In this document: positions 7,989 to 17,663 of the stretch, one piece after another
Position numbering within the stretch: the stretch's first letter is position 1
Layout of the letters: the number at the start of each line of letters is the position of its first letter
Assembly: GCA_018818835.1 (NCBI GenBank)
Contig: JAHIRD010000027.1
Location: forward strand, 124,001 to 188,000
Direction: 5' to 3'
Length of the DNA stretch: 64,000 bases
Source: Pseudomonadota bacterium
GTDB lineage: Bacteria; Desulfobacterota; Desulfobacteria; Desulfobacterales; Desulfolunaceae
The notes under the pieces: generated by a model
Databases searched by the model: none
What the model was told of the DNA's origin: nothing
The model's input: the letters and a program-made list of their open reading frames with translations, nothing else
Program-made: the position numbers and the translations under genes

Positions 7989-8815
7989 CTCTTGGGTCTT
8001 ACCGTTTGTACTTGATTCAAAGCGGGGCGGCCTTGAGACACTTCGCTTTGCCCTTGGATGGCTTGATGGAGAGCAGATCACCCGACATGAAAAAAAATGG
8101 GTGATCAACTCCTTTCTGCCCCCTTTTCCCGGAAAAGCGTTTGACAGGATGTTTGAGAATCTCCTTTCACCACGACACCTCAGCCCTGTTTCAGCGTATC
8201 TGGCCGTCACATCGGAGTGTCAGCTGAACTGTATCCATTGCAGCTTAAAAAACCGGCGATCCGCAAATCCCCGGACGGAACAATGGATTGATACCCTCGA
8301 AGGACTTGAACAACTCGGTGTTTCCCTTATCGGTTTTACAGGCGGAGAACCCCTTTTGGAAAAAGATTTACCGGTCCTTGTGAGGGAAGCATCCAAAAGG
8401 GGCATGGAGAGTATGGTTTTTACATCCGGAATGAATCTCAGCCCTGAACTGGCCATGGAACTGAAACAGGCTGGTTTGTGGGCCATTGCCGTGAGCCTTG
8501 ATCATCCTGAACCTGAAAAACATGATGAAATCCGTGGCGTAAACGGAGCCTTCCAAAAAGCCCTGGACGCTATAAGGATTTCCAAGAACGCAGGACTATA
8601 CACCATGGTCACCATGGAAACGAATGACAGAAGCCATGGGGAATCCCAGACGCAACTGCTTCATAAGAAAAAATCACGCGCTGATCAAATCATGTGCCGA
8701 CGGTTGCTATCCGCTGAGTCCTGAATCAAGCCTGAACGTTTGTGCAAAAGCCGGAAAAGAGCCGATGCCGGATTACTTTGCTCTTGTTTCAGGCAGGAAT
8801 CAGATATCAGGCTGA
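7981..8815 (+). pseudogene. Radical SAM protein gene with internal deletion and frameshift
   Basis: From ATG 7981 the frame encodes a radical SAM N-terminus (LETLRFALGW..., then CQLNCIHC for the 4Fe-4S cluster, then GFTGGEPLLEKD), up to about AGLYTMVTM near 8610. It then continues out of family sense to a stop at 8724. The expected C-terminal tail (MTEAMGNPRRNCF..., CYPLSPES..., CAKAGKEP) is found in the next frame at 8624-8815. The barrel's second half and the usual region before the tail, roughly 100 residues, are missing. CCATGG occurs several times around the joint. The gene is therefore deleted internally and out of frame. AGGGG lies about ten bases before the ATG. It was probably a peptide- or cofactor-modifying enzyme. 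Confidence 0.7.
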
Positions 8816-8845
8816 TGTGACCACCACACAAACATGGAGGATCTC

Positions 8846-9010
8846 ATGAACAGAGACATGAAAATAATATTAGCAGGGGCTTTGGCCGGAATCTTGAGTG
8901 GCGCCTGGGGATGGGTATTGGGTCAAATGAACGGCAGGGGGATGGTTCTTGGTGCTTTTCTTTCCCTGGGGCTGATCGTTATCAAACAAAGGAGAACCAA
9001 TTGGAAATGA
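8846..9010 (+). CDS. Small Gly-rich membrane protein
   Basis: 54 residues. ATG 8846 is preceded by GGAGG (8836-8840). Two hydrophobic segments (about 6-25, with GALAGILSGAWGW, and 32-47) are joined by a short NGRG turn; the C-terminus is basic (KQRRTNWK). It looks like a two-helix inner-membrane protein and I do not recognise the family. The stop overlaps the start of the next small gene, so they form a pair. Confidence 0.55.
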   Translation: MNRDMKIILAGALAGILSGAWGWVLGQMNGRGMVLGAFLSLGLIVIKQRRTNWK

Positions 9011-9180
9011 CCCTATTGCTTATATTCGTTCTCAGTTATTATATTTTGTATATTATCGTTAAAGGAGCCATAAGGCTGTTCACTGATCAATTTGATAACT
9101 TTCATGAATCAAGGGTTCTGAAGTTACAATTAAACCCCACCACCGTAACATCGTCCTGGCGGGAATTATCCCCTTGGTAA
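9001..9180 (+). CDS. Small single-helix membrane protein
   Basis: 59 residues from TTG 9001 (AAAGGAGA six bases upstream) or 57 from ATG 9007. One transmembrane helix (LLLIFVLSYYILYIIV) is followed by a polar tail. The start overlaps the preceding small gene by ten bases. The last 79 bases are antisense to the 3' end of the large kinase-phosphatase gene, so the pair converges on it. No family recognised; the tail may be partly fortuitous. Confidence 0.45.
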   Translation: MEMTLLLIFVLSYYILYIIVKGAIRLFTDQFDNFHESRVLKLQLNPTTVTSSWRELSPW

Positions 9181-12100
9181 TGCTGGAAGGCATGGAGAAG
9201 AGCTTCCTGTTGCCTGTCAAAGGGGGTTTGGCAGTTTTCCTGCAAGAGGTTATGAAATCTTTTTTTACTGAAGCGCATCCCTTTTTCTCCTCCCATTTGA
9301 TCGGAAAAGCCGTCTGTGGCCAGGTAAAATCGGTAATCGTCACCAATGGATATCCGGTGTTCATTATACGTGTAATGTAAATCCGAATGGACATATCCGA
9401 TGCTCTGTTTGTCGCCTTTAATCACGGTCAAGGCCCCATTGTCCGTGATGATAAGGGGTATTCGTGCCCCGGCAAAGGTCAGGGTGTTTGATTGGGCATC
9501 GATAAAACAAATACCCGCATCCAGGCCGTCATCCGAAAGCGCATGGCCTGTGTCTTGCTGAAGGGATTTTTTAACGATGACATTAAGCCGTTTGAGAATC
9601 TCACCCGGTGCTCTGCACCCCTCGTCATTAATAATACGGCGTAAACCGGTGGCCGCGATGATCGTCATAAATGCACCGGGAACGCCATGGCCTGTACAAT
9701 CCATAACCCCAATAATAAAACCTGTTTCAAATGTTTCGGCATAAAAGAAATCCCCCCCGATAATATCCCGGGGCTCCCAGATAACAAAGCTGTCCGGCAG
9801 CCATGTTTTAATCTGGTCCGCGTTGGGCAACAGAGACTGCTGAATCATTTTAGCGTAGCGGATGCTTTCCTGGGTATGAGCATTGGCCGCTTCGACTTTT
9901 TCAAGGGTCCGGTTCAGCTCCTGGGTTCGTTCGAAAACACGTTGTTCGAGTTCTGCATTAAGTTTAAGGATCTCTTGTTCAGCCTGTTTCCGTTTTGTAA
10001 TGTCGGTGACCATGGCGAATGAGCCTGACTCCTCGTTTCCGTGGAGCAGCGTTGCATTGAACTGGCAAATCATAACGGAACCATCCGGACGATGGAGAGT
10101 GGCCTCATAGGTGCATTTTTTGTGTTGTCTCAAGATCTCTTTCTGACGTCTCGCGATTTCAAGGCTTTGCTTATCCCAGAACTCAAAAACAGGATGCCCC
10201 ACAAGGTTATCCCGGGGACGCCCAAGAATAGTGCACATTTCAGGATTGACATCTATGGTGATGCCCGCGTTGTCAACCCGCCAGAACCCTTCATTGGCGG
10301 TTTCCAGGATATGGCTTAAATGCTCCCTGGCCTGGGTTATATGTTCATACAGCCGGGCATTTTCAATGGAGATGGCTGCCTGGGAGGCCAAAAGGTCCAA
10401 CACTCTGATCCGCTGGGGAGTAAATGCGCCGATGGTGATATTGTTTTCAAGATAAAGAACACCCACCAATCGAGATTGCCGGATAACCGGATGGCAGATA
10501 ATGGATTTGGATTGATGTTCAACCACATAGGGATCAAGGGTAAAATCGCCTTCGGCAGCGGCATGGTTGAGTATAAGTATGTCTTTTGTTCGCGCCACAA
10601 AATTAACAATGGCAACAGAGAGGCCTGTGTGATTTTGAAGCGGCTCTCCGTTAAGAACCCGAACGCCCTGATCGTCCCCTCCCCGGGCTTCGATGTACAA
10701 CTTTTTATCCGCTTCATTCTCCAGAACCAGGAAGCCTTTTTGCGCTCCGGCGTTTTCTATGGAAAGTGTCAAAACATCCACAAGCAGTTTCCCAAGATCG
10801 ATTTCACTGGAAAGGGACTGGAACGCTTTGATGATGGTCGAAAGATCAAGGGTTTGGGTTCCCGATTCTCTGCTGAACATGAATTCGGATCCCTGATCCA
10901 CGATGCGTGTGCGCCTGTCGTTAAACAGATCCGGATATGTTTCGGCCAGATCCTCTGCCTTTGCCGTCGCGCCCCAGCGTATGTAACCATAGTGCGCTTC
11001 TTTCATGAAGTGACGTGCATCGTCAATGTGATCGCATTCCAGCATGAGACGTGCGGCCAGTTCATTGGCCATGGCTTCGTTCTGGAGATACCCATTGTCA
11101 TGCGCAGATCTGATCGCACGATCATACAGGGACAAGGCTTTGTTGTGCTTCCCCTTCAGGCGTGCGCGTTCAGCCTCAACCAAAAGGTATTTGTGCTCAA
11201 AATTTTCCGGACAGTTTTTAGACCATCGCTTCATCTGACTCTGATTTCGACCCATGATGCAACTGTATTTTCTCTTTTCCCCGGACGAGAGATTTGGGTA
11301 AAGGGCCGCGATGGCAAGGGATGTGTAATAGTTTGCCTCAGCCACATGTAGGCTTGCCAGATAAACTTTATTCTTGATGAGTTCATCCAATTCCAAGAAA
11401 AGCGCAGGACACTTGGAATAATGGCCGAATAGATAATTCAATTGTAGCCGGACAAGGGAAATCAGAAAGACTCCAAGCAGATTATGGGCTTCCCGATACG
11501 CTTCAATATGCTTGTCTGTCTTGAAATTCTGTGTATCCAAATTTCCCCGCCTGTCGGTCAAGCCCTTGAGGCAGTGACAAACCTGGACAATCGCGAGGAA
11601 GTTATACTGATTAAACGGGTCGAGGCTCTCCATCTGGAAATTACGATAATGGTCATATTCTTCCAGTAGCTCATCAATATTATGACCCAGAAACAAACGG
11701 GTTTCACCCAGCAGTTTTACACTGTGGCTGCTGAATATAAGATCACCTGCATCCAGACCTTCCTTGTAGGATTTCCGGAAAAAATCCAAATTGAATTTTG
11801 CGTGTTTCGTCCAGTGCTGAATGGAAAAGGCAAACATCAGTTTTATCTGGCATTTGTTTTTTGAGGTGACAAGCTTTTCGCTGAGTTTTAACGCAGTTTC
11901 ACCGAATCTGAAACCCTGTTTAAAAAAACCAAGGGATGACCCCAAAATAGACCCAATGATTATAAAACAGAAATAGCCGTATTCCGAGGTGCCGTATTTA
12001 AGCTGAAGACTGGCACCCATGATGGATATGTAAGCAAACAAATTCGAATCACTGTAATAGGATACCGTGCCCGTATGAATGGCCAGATTGGCGTAGGCTA

Positions 12101-14756
12101 ACGCAGACGGATCGGTCATCGGTGGCAAATCAATCAAATCTTCAATTTTTCTTCGACCGAATTGGATTCTGAATTTCAAAAGTTTCATCAACACGTCCAC
12201 CTCGCTGACTTTCTCCGGAAGACTGAACCCGACGATTCTCATCCCTTCATAACCCAGCCGCAGTGCCTGCTCATAGTCCCCCTGTGATGTATATAAAACG
12301 ACCATCAGGGAATATATATTAGCCCTTTCAATATTTGATTTCACATGTTGCATGATCATCTTAAATATTTTTTCAGTCTCGCTGAAGTTCAGGTTGAGAT
12401 AAAAGCATTCGATCATTTCCCTGTGAAGGGAATAGGTGAGGTCATAATAATTGTCCCAGGCATCACCGGGAAGAAGTCCCTCTGCTGTTTTCAGATAGAT
12501 CAAAGCAGAGGCATACGCCGTGGATCTTTTGGCCTTTTGAGCGGCGCTCAAATTCAATTGCGCAAGCGTGATCTTTTCCTCCGCTCCGGTGACGAGTTGA
12601 AGGCCACTGTTGATTTGGTTCACAACATAAAAGATTTTTTCATTCAGTTCTTCGGGTTCGATCTTTTTGAGCATGGTGTGACCGATCCGGTAATGCAACT
12701 CCCTTTTTTCATTCTCGGGAATCAGAGAATAGGCCGCCTCTTGAATCCGATCATGATAAAACGTATACGAATCCCCCTGAAGACCGATTAGATCCTCATG
12801 AATCGCCACGGTGAGATCCTCAAGCGTTTCTTCAAGAGACTTCCCGGACACCATGGCTAAGGTTTCAATATCAAACCTGCTTCCGATGCATGCGCCTATC
12901 ATCAGGATCTCTTGTATTTTTTTTGTGAACCCTGATATTTTTTGAGCCAGAAACTCCACCACATTATCGGTAAACCGCATCTGTTGAATCAGATTGAGAT
13001 CCCAGGTCCATCCTGTTTTGGGATCGATCTCCAACAGCCTTGTATCATAGATATTTTTCAGAAACTGGCTGACGAAAAATGGATTCCCTGCGGTTTTCTT
13101 ATGGATCAGATCGGCAAGGGGCATGGATATTTCGGCGTCACACCTGAGCAATTCCATGGTGATTTTATTGACATGGGCTGAGTTCAGCGGTTCGAGATGG
13201 ATCCGGTTGACTGTGATCCCCTTTTGGATGATGTCAGAAAGGGTGATTTCCAGAGGAGATGACGGGCTGACCTCGTTATCCCGGTACGCGCATATCAGCA
13301 GAAGATACCTTGTTTCAGGGTGGGTTATGACGTATTTGATCAGGTTTTGACTCGCCATATCCGCCCATTGCACATCGTCAATAAAAAGCGTCAGGGGGTG
13401 TTCCTGGGTTGAAAACACATGAATGAAATTTTTAAATGCCAGATTAAACCGGTTTTGTGATTCCTCAGGATTATGTTCGGGAACATCCGGCTGTACACCA
13501 ATAACAAGCTCCAATTCTGGAATAACCTGCGTAACAACCTTACCGTTTGGTCCGAGAGCGTCAAGCAGTCGGCTTTTCCATGCCGTTACCCGGTCCTCGC
13601 TCTCGGCGATGATTTGACGCAGGAGGCCCTGAAATGCCTGAATAATCGCACTGTAGGGCACATCCCGCCTGAATTGGTCGTATTTGCCGGAAATGAAATA
13701 CCCTCTCTTGGCCACAATAGGCTTGTGTATTTCGTTGATCAACGCGGATTTGCCTATCCCCGGATGACCCAGAACACGAACCATTTCGCATTTTCCCCCA
13801 GTCACCCGATCAAAAGAATCCAGCAGTGTTTGGATCTCATTTTCACGACCCACGATAAGCTGTGGAATATTAAAACGGACGGGGATATCCCGGGTCGCTA
13901 TAGGAAAGACATCAACGGTATTTTTTTGGCTCAGTTGATTCCGGCACATGTCAATATCGGCAGCCAGACCCGTACTGTTTTGATATCTCTCTTCCGGATT
14001 TTTGGCTAAGAGCTTCATAACGATACTGGAGACAACCCGTGGAATCGCAGAATAGACACGCTCGGGAGCCACCGGATTTCGCGCGATATGCGCATGGATG
14101 AGTTCCATGGGGTCCTTTGATGCGAAAGGAACCTCACCCGTGAGCATTTCATACCATGTTATCCCGAGTGAATAGAAGTCGGTGCGGTAATCCGTGCTTC
14201 GGTTCATTCTTCCGGTCTGTTCAGGAGACATGTAGGGCAGCGTACCTTCGATAAATTCAGGGTTGAAGAGCTCGTCATTGCTATGCGTAAATGCACCAAT
14301 AAAACCGAAGTTGGTTATCTTTACCGTGTCCTGATTTTCGCTGACCAGAATATTATCAGGCTTAATATCCATGTGGATTAAACTGTTTCCATGAATCTGG
14401 GTAAGCGTTTCGGCCATCTTACCCGCCATGCTCAAAAATGATTTTAAACCGATGGTCCCTGATCGTATCAGCGCACTTAAAGGAATGCCGTCAAAAGCCT
14501 CTTCGATGATCGCGAATCTATTATCGTACTCAACCAGGGCAATGGTCCTGATGATTCCGTCGATATCGAGATTTTTTAAGCGGAGATAGTCCTGCCTGAA
14601 TCGGGCAATTTCAGATGGGGTGGGGTACCTGGTTTTTAGGATCTTGATGACCAGGCTTTGGGTCTCATGTTCTTTATGTCCCCGGTAAATCACTGAATGT
14701 CTGGTTTCATGAATTTTATCGTTGAGAAGGTAACCACCAAAAATTTCCATATTCAT
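9102..14756 (-). CDS. Ser/Thr (pseudo)kinase-AAA-GAF-PAS-SpoIIE phosphatase
   Basis: 1884 residues in one frame. Order: Ser/Thr kinase fold (about 10-270) with VIK lysine, HMDIKPDN (Asp130) and an APE-like region; STAND-like AAA ATPase (about 285-700) with Walker A GHPGIGKS and Walker B LTLFIDDVQWAD; a long helical TPR-like middle; GAF (about 1290-1450); PAS (about 1475-1595); a short coiled coil; then a SpoIIE/PP2C phosphatase with GGDFF, DCTGHGVPGAFM, DDGLDAG, LATDGFSDQ and RQDDVTVV. The kinase DFG motif is NFG: Asn149 replaces the Mg-binding Asp, so catalysis is doubtful while the phosphatase looks intact. It is a soluble sensor hub that probably controls an anti-anti-sigma type partner. 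Confidence 0.9.
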   Translation of the reverse strand: MNMEIFGGYLLNDKIHETRHSVIYRGHKEHETQSLVIKILKTRYPTPSEIARFRQDYLRLKNLDIDGIIRTIALVEYDNRFAIIEEAFDGIPLSALIRSGTIGLKSFLSMAGKMAETLTQIHGNSLIHMDIKPDNILVSENQDTVKITNFGFIGAFTHSNDELFNPEFIEGTLPYMSPEQTGRMNRSTDYRTDFYSLGITWYEMLTGEVPFASKDPMELIHAHIARNPVAPERVYSAIPRVVSSIVMKLLAKNPEERYQNSTGLAADIDMCRNQLSQKNTVDVFPIATRDIPVRFNIPQLIVGRENEIQTLLDSFDRVTGGKCEMVRVLGHPGIGKSALINEIHKPIVAKRGYFISGKYDQFRRDVPYSAIIQAFQGLLRQIIAESEDRVTAWKSRLLDALGPNGKVVTQVIPELELVIGVQPDVPEHNPEESQNRFNLAFKNFIHVFSTQEHPLTLFIDDVQWADMASQNLIKYVITHPETRYLLLICAYRDNEVSPSSPLEITLSDIIQKGITVNRIHLEPLNSAHVNKITMELLRCDAEISMPLADLIHKKTAGNPFFVSQFLKNIYDTRLLEIDPKTGWTWDLNLIQQMRFTDNVVEFLAQKISGFTKKIQEILMIGACIGSRFDIETLAMVSGKSLEETLEDLTVAIHEDLIGLQGDSYTFYHDRIQEAAYSLIPENEKRELHYRIGHTMLKKIEPEELNEKIFYVVNQINSGLQLVTGAEEKITLAQLNLSAAQKAKRSTAYASALIYLKTAEGLLPGDAWDNYYDLTYSLHREMIECFYLNLNFSETEKIFKMIMQHVKSNIERANIYSLMVVLYTSQGDYEQALRLGYEGMRIVGFSLPEKVSEVDVLMKLLKFRIQFGRRKIEDLIDLPPMTDPSALAYANLAIHTGTVSYYSDSNLFAYISIMGASLQLKYGTSEYGYFCFIIIGSILGSSLGFFKQGFRFGETALKLSEKLVTSKNKCQIKLMFAFSIQHWTKHAKFNLDFFRKSYKEGLDAGDLIFSSHSVKLLGETRLFLGHNIDELLEEYDHYRNFQMESLDPFNQYNFLAIVQVCHCLKGLTDRRGNLDTQNFKTDKHIEAYREAHNLLGVFLISLVRLQLNYLFGHYSKCPALFLELDELIKNKVYLASLHVAEANYYTSLAIAALYPNLSSGEKRKYSCIMGRNQSQMKRWSKNCPENFEHKYLLVEAERARLKGKHNKALSLYDRAIRSAHDNGYLQNEAMANELAARLMLECDHIDDARHFMKEAHYGYIRWGATAKAEDLAETYPDLFNDRRTRIVDQGSEFMFSRESGTQTLDLSTIIKAFQSLSSEIDLGKLLVDVLTLSIENAGAQKGFLVLENEADKKLYIEARGGDDQGVRVLNGEPLQNHTGLSVAIVNFVARTKDILILNHAAAEGDFTLDPYVVEHQSKSIICHPVIRQSRLVGVLYLENNITIGAFTPQRIRVLDLLASQAAISIENARLYEHITQAREHLSHILETANEGFWRVDNAGITIDVNPEMCTILGRPRDNLVGHPVFEFWDKQSLEIARRQKEILRQHKKCTYEATLHRPDGSVMICQFNATLLHGNEESGSFAMVTDITKRKQAEQEILKLNAELEQRVFERTQELNRTLEKVEAANAHTQESIRYAKMIQQSLLPNADQIKTWLPDSFVIWEPRDIIGGDFFYAETFETGFIIGVMDCTGHGVPGAFMTIIAATGLRRIINDEGCRAPGEILKRLNVIVKKSLQQDTGHALSDDGLDAGICFIDAQSNTLTFAGARIPLIITDNGALTVIKGDKQSIGYVHSDLHYTYNEHRISIGDDYRFYLATDGFSDQMGGEKGMRFSKKRFHNLLQENCQTPFDRQQEALLHAFQHYQGDNSRQDDVTVVGFNCNFRTLDS

Positions 14757-15318
14757 CTGCGTTCCGATTATTCCATGAGGTGTGAGTATACAATAAATGT
14801 CTAATGTTTGAAAAACAAAGAACTGACTGGCATTAATTTATCATCGATTGTCTTTGAACGGATAATATGATTGAGGTGCTGTTCTTGAATTCATCATTTC
14901 AGTTTCTTCACTATGACTTGAAACATTTATAAGCCTGAACAATATTTGATGATATTAACATATGCGAGTTATATTTGAAATTGTATTATTCGATTGATCT
15001 GCAATACGGCAAAGGGCTGACGAGGAACGCTCTGGGGTGAGCGTTTCAAGAGTCCAATATTAGGGGAGATTTTTTGAAAAAAAAGGTGCTTTTTCACCCT
15101 ATCGTTCGCACAGCCAACTGAAGAGAAAAAAGGGTTTTTTTATGGACATGGCTTCTCCCTGGGCCACAATTTGATTGACCCTTCCCAATCGAATTGATAC
15201 GATCAGGCAACATATTCACTGTCATATCATTATCATAGTCACAAACCACATGGGGCTTTCCCCCGAAACGATACTTACTCATAAAGGGCTCTGTTTTAAT
15301 TTCCCTGAAAGGATTCTC
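14757..15318. other. Divergent intergenic region
   Basis: No gene supported. It must hold the promoters of the large kinase gene and the acyl-CoA synthetase gene. A hairpin AACGCTC-TGGGGT-GAGCGTT lies near 15028-15048, followed by a run of A and a GGTG...CACC inverted repeat near 15085-15098. No known riboswitch was recognised. Confidence 0.4.
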
Positions 15319-16929
15319 ATGAATAAATCCCGTGTGAATTTCGATGTTCTGACCCCTGTTAATTTTCTGGTTCGAAGTGCCCAGGTCTACCCGGACAAAG
15401 TGGCTGTGGTCCATGGTGAAAAACGTTATACCTACCGGGAATTCCGGGACCGGGTCAACAGGCTTGCCAATGCCCTGACAGACAAGGGCCTGGGAAAAGG
15501 TGACAAGGTGGCCTTTTTCTGCCCCAATATCCCGCCCATGCTGGAAGCCCATTACGCCGTTCCCATGATCGGCGGTGCCCTGGTGAGTATCAACACACGG
15601 CTTTCGTCCAATGAAATCGCCTATATTATCACTCATTCAGATGCAAAAGCCGTGTTTGTAGACAATGACCTGGCCCCCTCCATTCTCCCTGTTCTTGAAA
15701 AACTCAAAGGGGTTCGGTTTTTCGTCAATATCTGTGATATCTCGCCTGAAAAACCCCTGGACGGCCCGGATTACGAATCCTTCCTGGCAGCCGGTTCTTC
15801 CCAGGATCCTGAGATCCGGGTTGATGAGGAATACCAGTTGGCCACCATCAATTACACCAGCGGAACAACCGGCCAGCCCAAGGGCGTCATGTACCACCAC
15901 CGGGGGGCCTATCTCAATGCCCTGGGTGAGATTCAGGAAGCCGGTATGACCTGTGATTCTGTCTACCTGTGGACCCTTCCCATGTTTCATTGCAACGGAT
16001 GGTGTTTCACCTGGGCCGTCACAGCCATTGGGGGAACCCATGTCTGTCTTCGCCAGCTTTCGGCCAGTGATATTTTCCGTCTTATCAATGAAGAAAAGGT
16101 CTCCCACATGTGTGCTGCTCCAACGATTCTCATCATGATGATCTCTCACCCCGAGGCCAAGCAGTTCAAAATCAAACAGTCCCTGACCATTCTCACGGCA
16201 GGGGCTCCGCCCTCGCCAACCGTCATTGAGCAGATGGAATCCATGGGCGCCCTCATCACCCATGTTTACGGCCTCACCGAAGTCTATGGACCCCACAGTG
16301 TCTGTGCCCGACAGGATTCCTGGAGTCATCTGGAAAAAGAGGAACTGGCACGGATAAAATCGAGACAGGGGGTGGCCTACATTACGGCCCAGTATATGGA
16401 TGTCATGGATATGGAAACCATGGAACCCGTACCCCGGGACGGAAAGACCATGGGAGAAATCGTCATGCGGGGAAACAACGTGATGCTGGGATACTACAAA
16501 GATCCCCAGGCCACGGAAAAAGCCTTTCATGGGGGATGGTTCCACAGCGGCGACCTGGCCGTGATCCATCCCGATGGCTATGTGCAGATCATGGACCGGG
16601 GCAAGGACATTATTATCAGCGGTGGGGAAAACATCTCATCGGTGGAGCTGGAAAACACCATCTACCGTCATCCGGATGTCCTGGAAGTGGCCGTGGTGTC
16701 ATCGCCCGACTCCAAATGGGGGGAAGTTCCCAAAGCCTTTGTGACCCTCAAACCCGGAACAAACCCCTCACCCCAGGCCATCATCGAATTCTGCAAAGAC
16801 AACCTTGCCCGGTTCAAAGCCCCCAAGGACGTTGTCTTCTGCGATCTTCCCAAAACAGCCACAGGCAAAATCCTGAAATTCAAACTCCGTGAAAAAGAAT
16901 GGGAGGGCCATGACCGTAAGGTGAACTGA
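15319..16929 (+). CDS. Acyl-CoA synthetase (AMP-forming)
   Basis: 536 residues, a full-length ANL-family ligase. It carries the P-loop TINYTSGTTGQPKG, the A5 region VYGLTEVYGP, GGWFHSGDLA, DRGKDIIISGGENISS and the C-terminal lysine motif PKTATGKILKFKLRE. It activates a carboxylic acid as acyl-AMP and transfers it to CoA. Sequence style is that of medium/long-chain fatty acyl-CoA synthetases; the exact acid cannot be told. AAAGGA sits six bases before ATG 15319; the longer frame to 15175 has no family match. It has no operon partners and appears to be a stand-alone gene. Confidence 0.9.
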   Translation: MNKSRVNFDVLTPVNFLVRSAQVYPDKVAVVHGEKRYTYREFRDRVNRLANALTDKGLGKGDKVAFFCPNIPPMLEAHYAVPMIGGALVSINTRLSSNEIAYIITHSDAKAVFVDNDLAPSILPVLEKLKGVRFFVNICDISPEKPLDGPDYESFLAAGSSQDPEIRVDEEYQLATINYTSGTTGQPKGVMYHHRGAYLNALGEIQEAGMTCDSVYLWTLPMFHCNGWCFTWAVTAIGGTHVCLRQLSASDIFRLINEEKVSHMCAAPTILIMMISHPEAKQFKIKQSLTILTAGAPPSPTVIEQMESMGALITHVYGLTEVYGPHSVCARQDSWSHLEKEELARIKSRQGVAYITAQYMDVMDMETMEPVPRDGKTMGEIVMRGNNVMLGYYKDPQATEKAFHGGWFHSGDLAVIHPDGYVQIMDRGKDIIISGGENISSVELENTIYRHPDVLEVAVVSSPDSKWGEVPKAFVTLKPGTNPSPQAIIEFCKDNLARFKAPKDVVFCDLPKTATGKILKFKLREKEWEGHDRKVN

Positions 16930-17212
16930 CATGAGGCAAATAGGTTATGTATTATCGGAATTTAAAGCCGCTCAATAGTCATGAATTTCAGGTATCCTTA
17001 TGATACGGGCATCCAAAATTGAGCAAAATTTGAAAATTAAACATTCAGGCTGGATCTTATAAAGACACATAAAAACCAGGGCTCTTTGAAGGTTTTATAT
17101 ACCTTTTAATGCAGTTTGTGAAAAGCTCATTTTTTTGAATAGTGAGCGCAAAAAAACAAAATGTTTTTTTACAGACTCGTTTTGCAAGTTGTAAAATAAT
17201 TAAGGAGAAAGC

Positions 17213-17663
17213 ATGGGTACACTCGATAATGATTTAGATCAATGGAAACCAAGGGTGATCTAAAGGCTGGGTTGAAGCTTCTATTCGAGATTACAGGCGG
17301 TATAGGCCTCGCACTGGGTGGGATTGCTCTTGCATCAAACGTTGTTCCGTTTCTTAACTCACTTGGTATCCCGATTACTATGGGCGCGGCACAGGTCCTC
17401 CTGAGACAGGCCGCTGATGCTTATTCAAAATTAGATACAGATCAACGAAAGTCAATAAGAGCTGTGGCTTCATTTGTGCGAGGTGGGCTCAGCTTTGAGC
17501 GTTTCATAGACGATTAGTTCCAACCCAGTACGGTGACAAAGAGGAGCAAATCTATCAACAGCTTTGCCTCATAGATGACGAGTGGCTTGAGGTATACAAA
17601 AAAGACAGTGTCCCGCTGCCCCCATCCTCAGGGGCTGACCCTAAAGATTATTTTTCGTCATGA
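17213..17663 (+). pseudogene. Unrecognised gene with two frameshifts
   Basis: AAGGAG (17202-17207) precedes ATG 17213, which reads MGTLDNDLDQW and stops at 17263. Good coding sequence continues in the next frame (17242-17517: GDLKAGLKLLFEITGG, two Gly/Ala hydrophobic stretches, SFERFIDD), and then in the third frame (17505-17663: LVPTQYGDKEEQIYQQL, IDDEWLEVYKKD, ending KDYFSS). Neither of the later pieces has its own ribosome site. Read together they give a protein of about 145 residues with a hydrophobic centre, like a small membrane-active or toxin-like protein. I do not recognise it. Decay by two indels is the simplest reading. Confidence 0.5.

Noticed and set aside
8701-8815. TGA at 8722-8724 read as selenocysteine in the radical SAM gene
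   Set aside because: The sequence after the TGA in that frame is not family-like, whereas the expected C-terminus is in another frame; a deletion explains it better.
10320-11351. 343-codon open frame on the plus strand
   Set aside because: It is antisense to the giant kinase-phosphatase gene, which has clear domains, and itself shows no motif or ribosome site.
17505-17520. Programmed frameshift in the 17213 gene
   Set aside because: No slippery heptamer was seen at either joint and two shifts would be needed.
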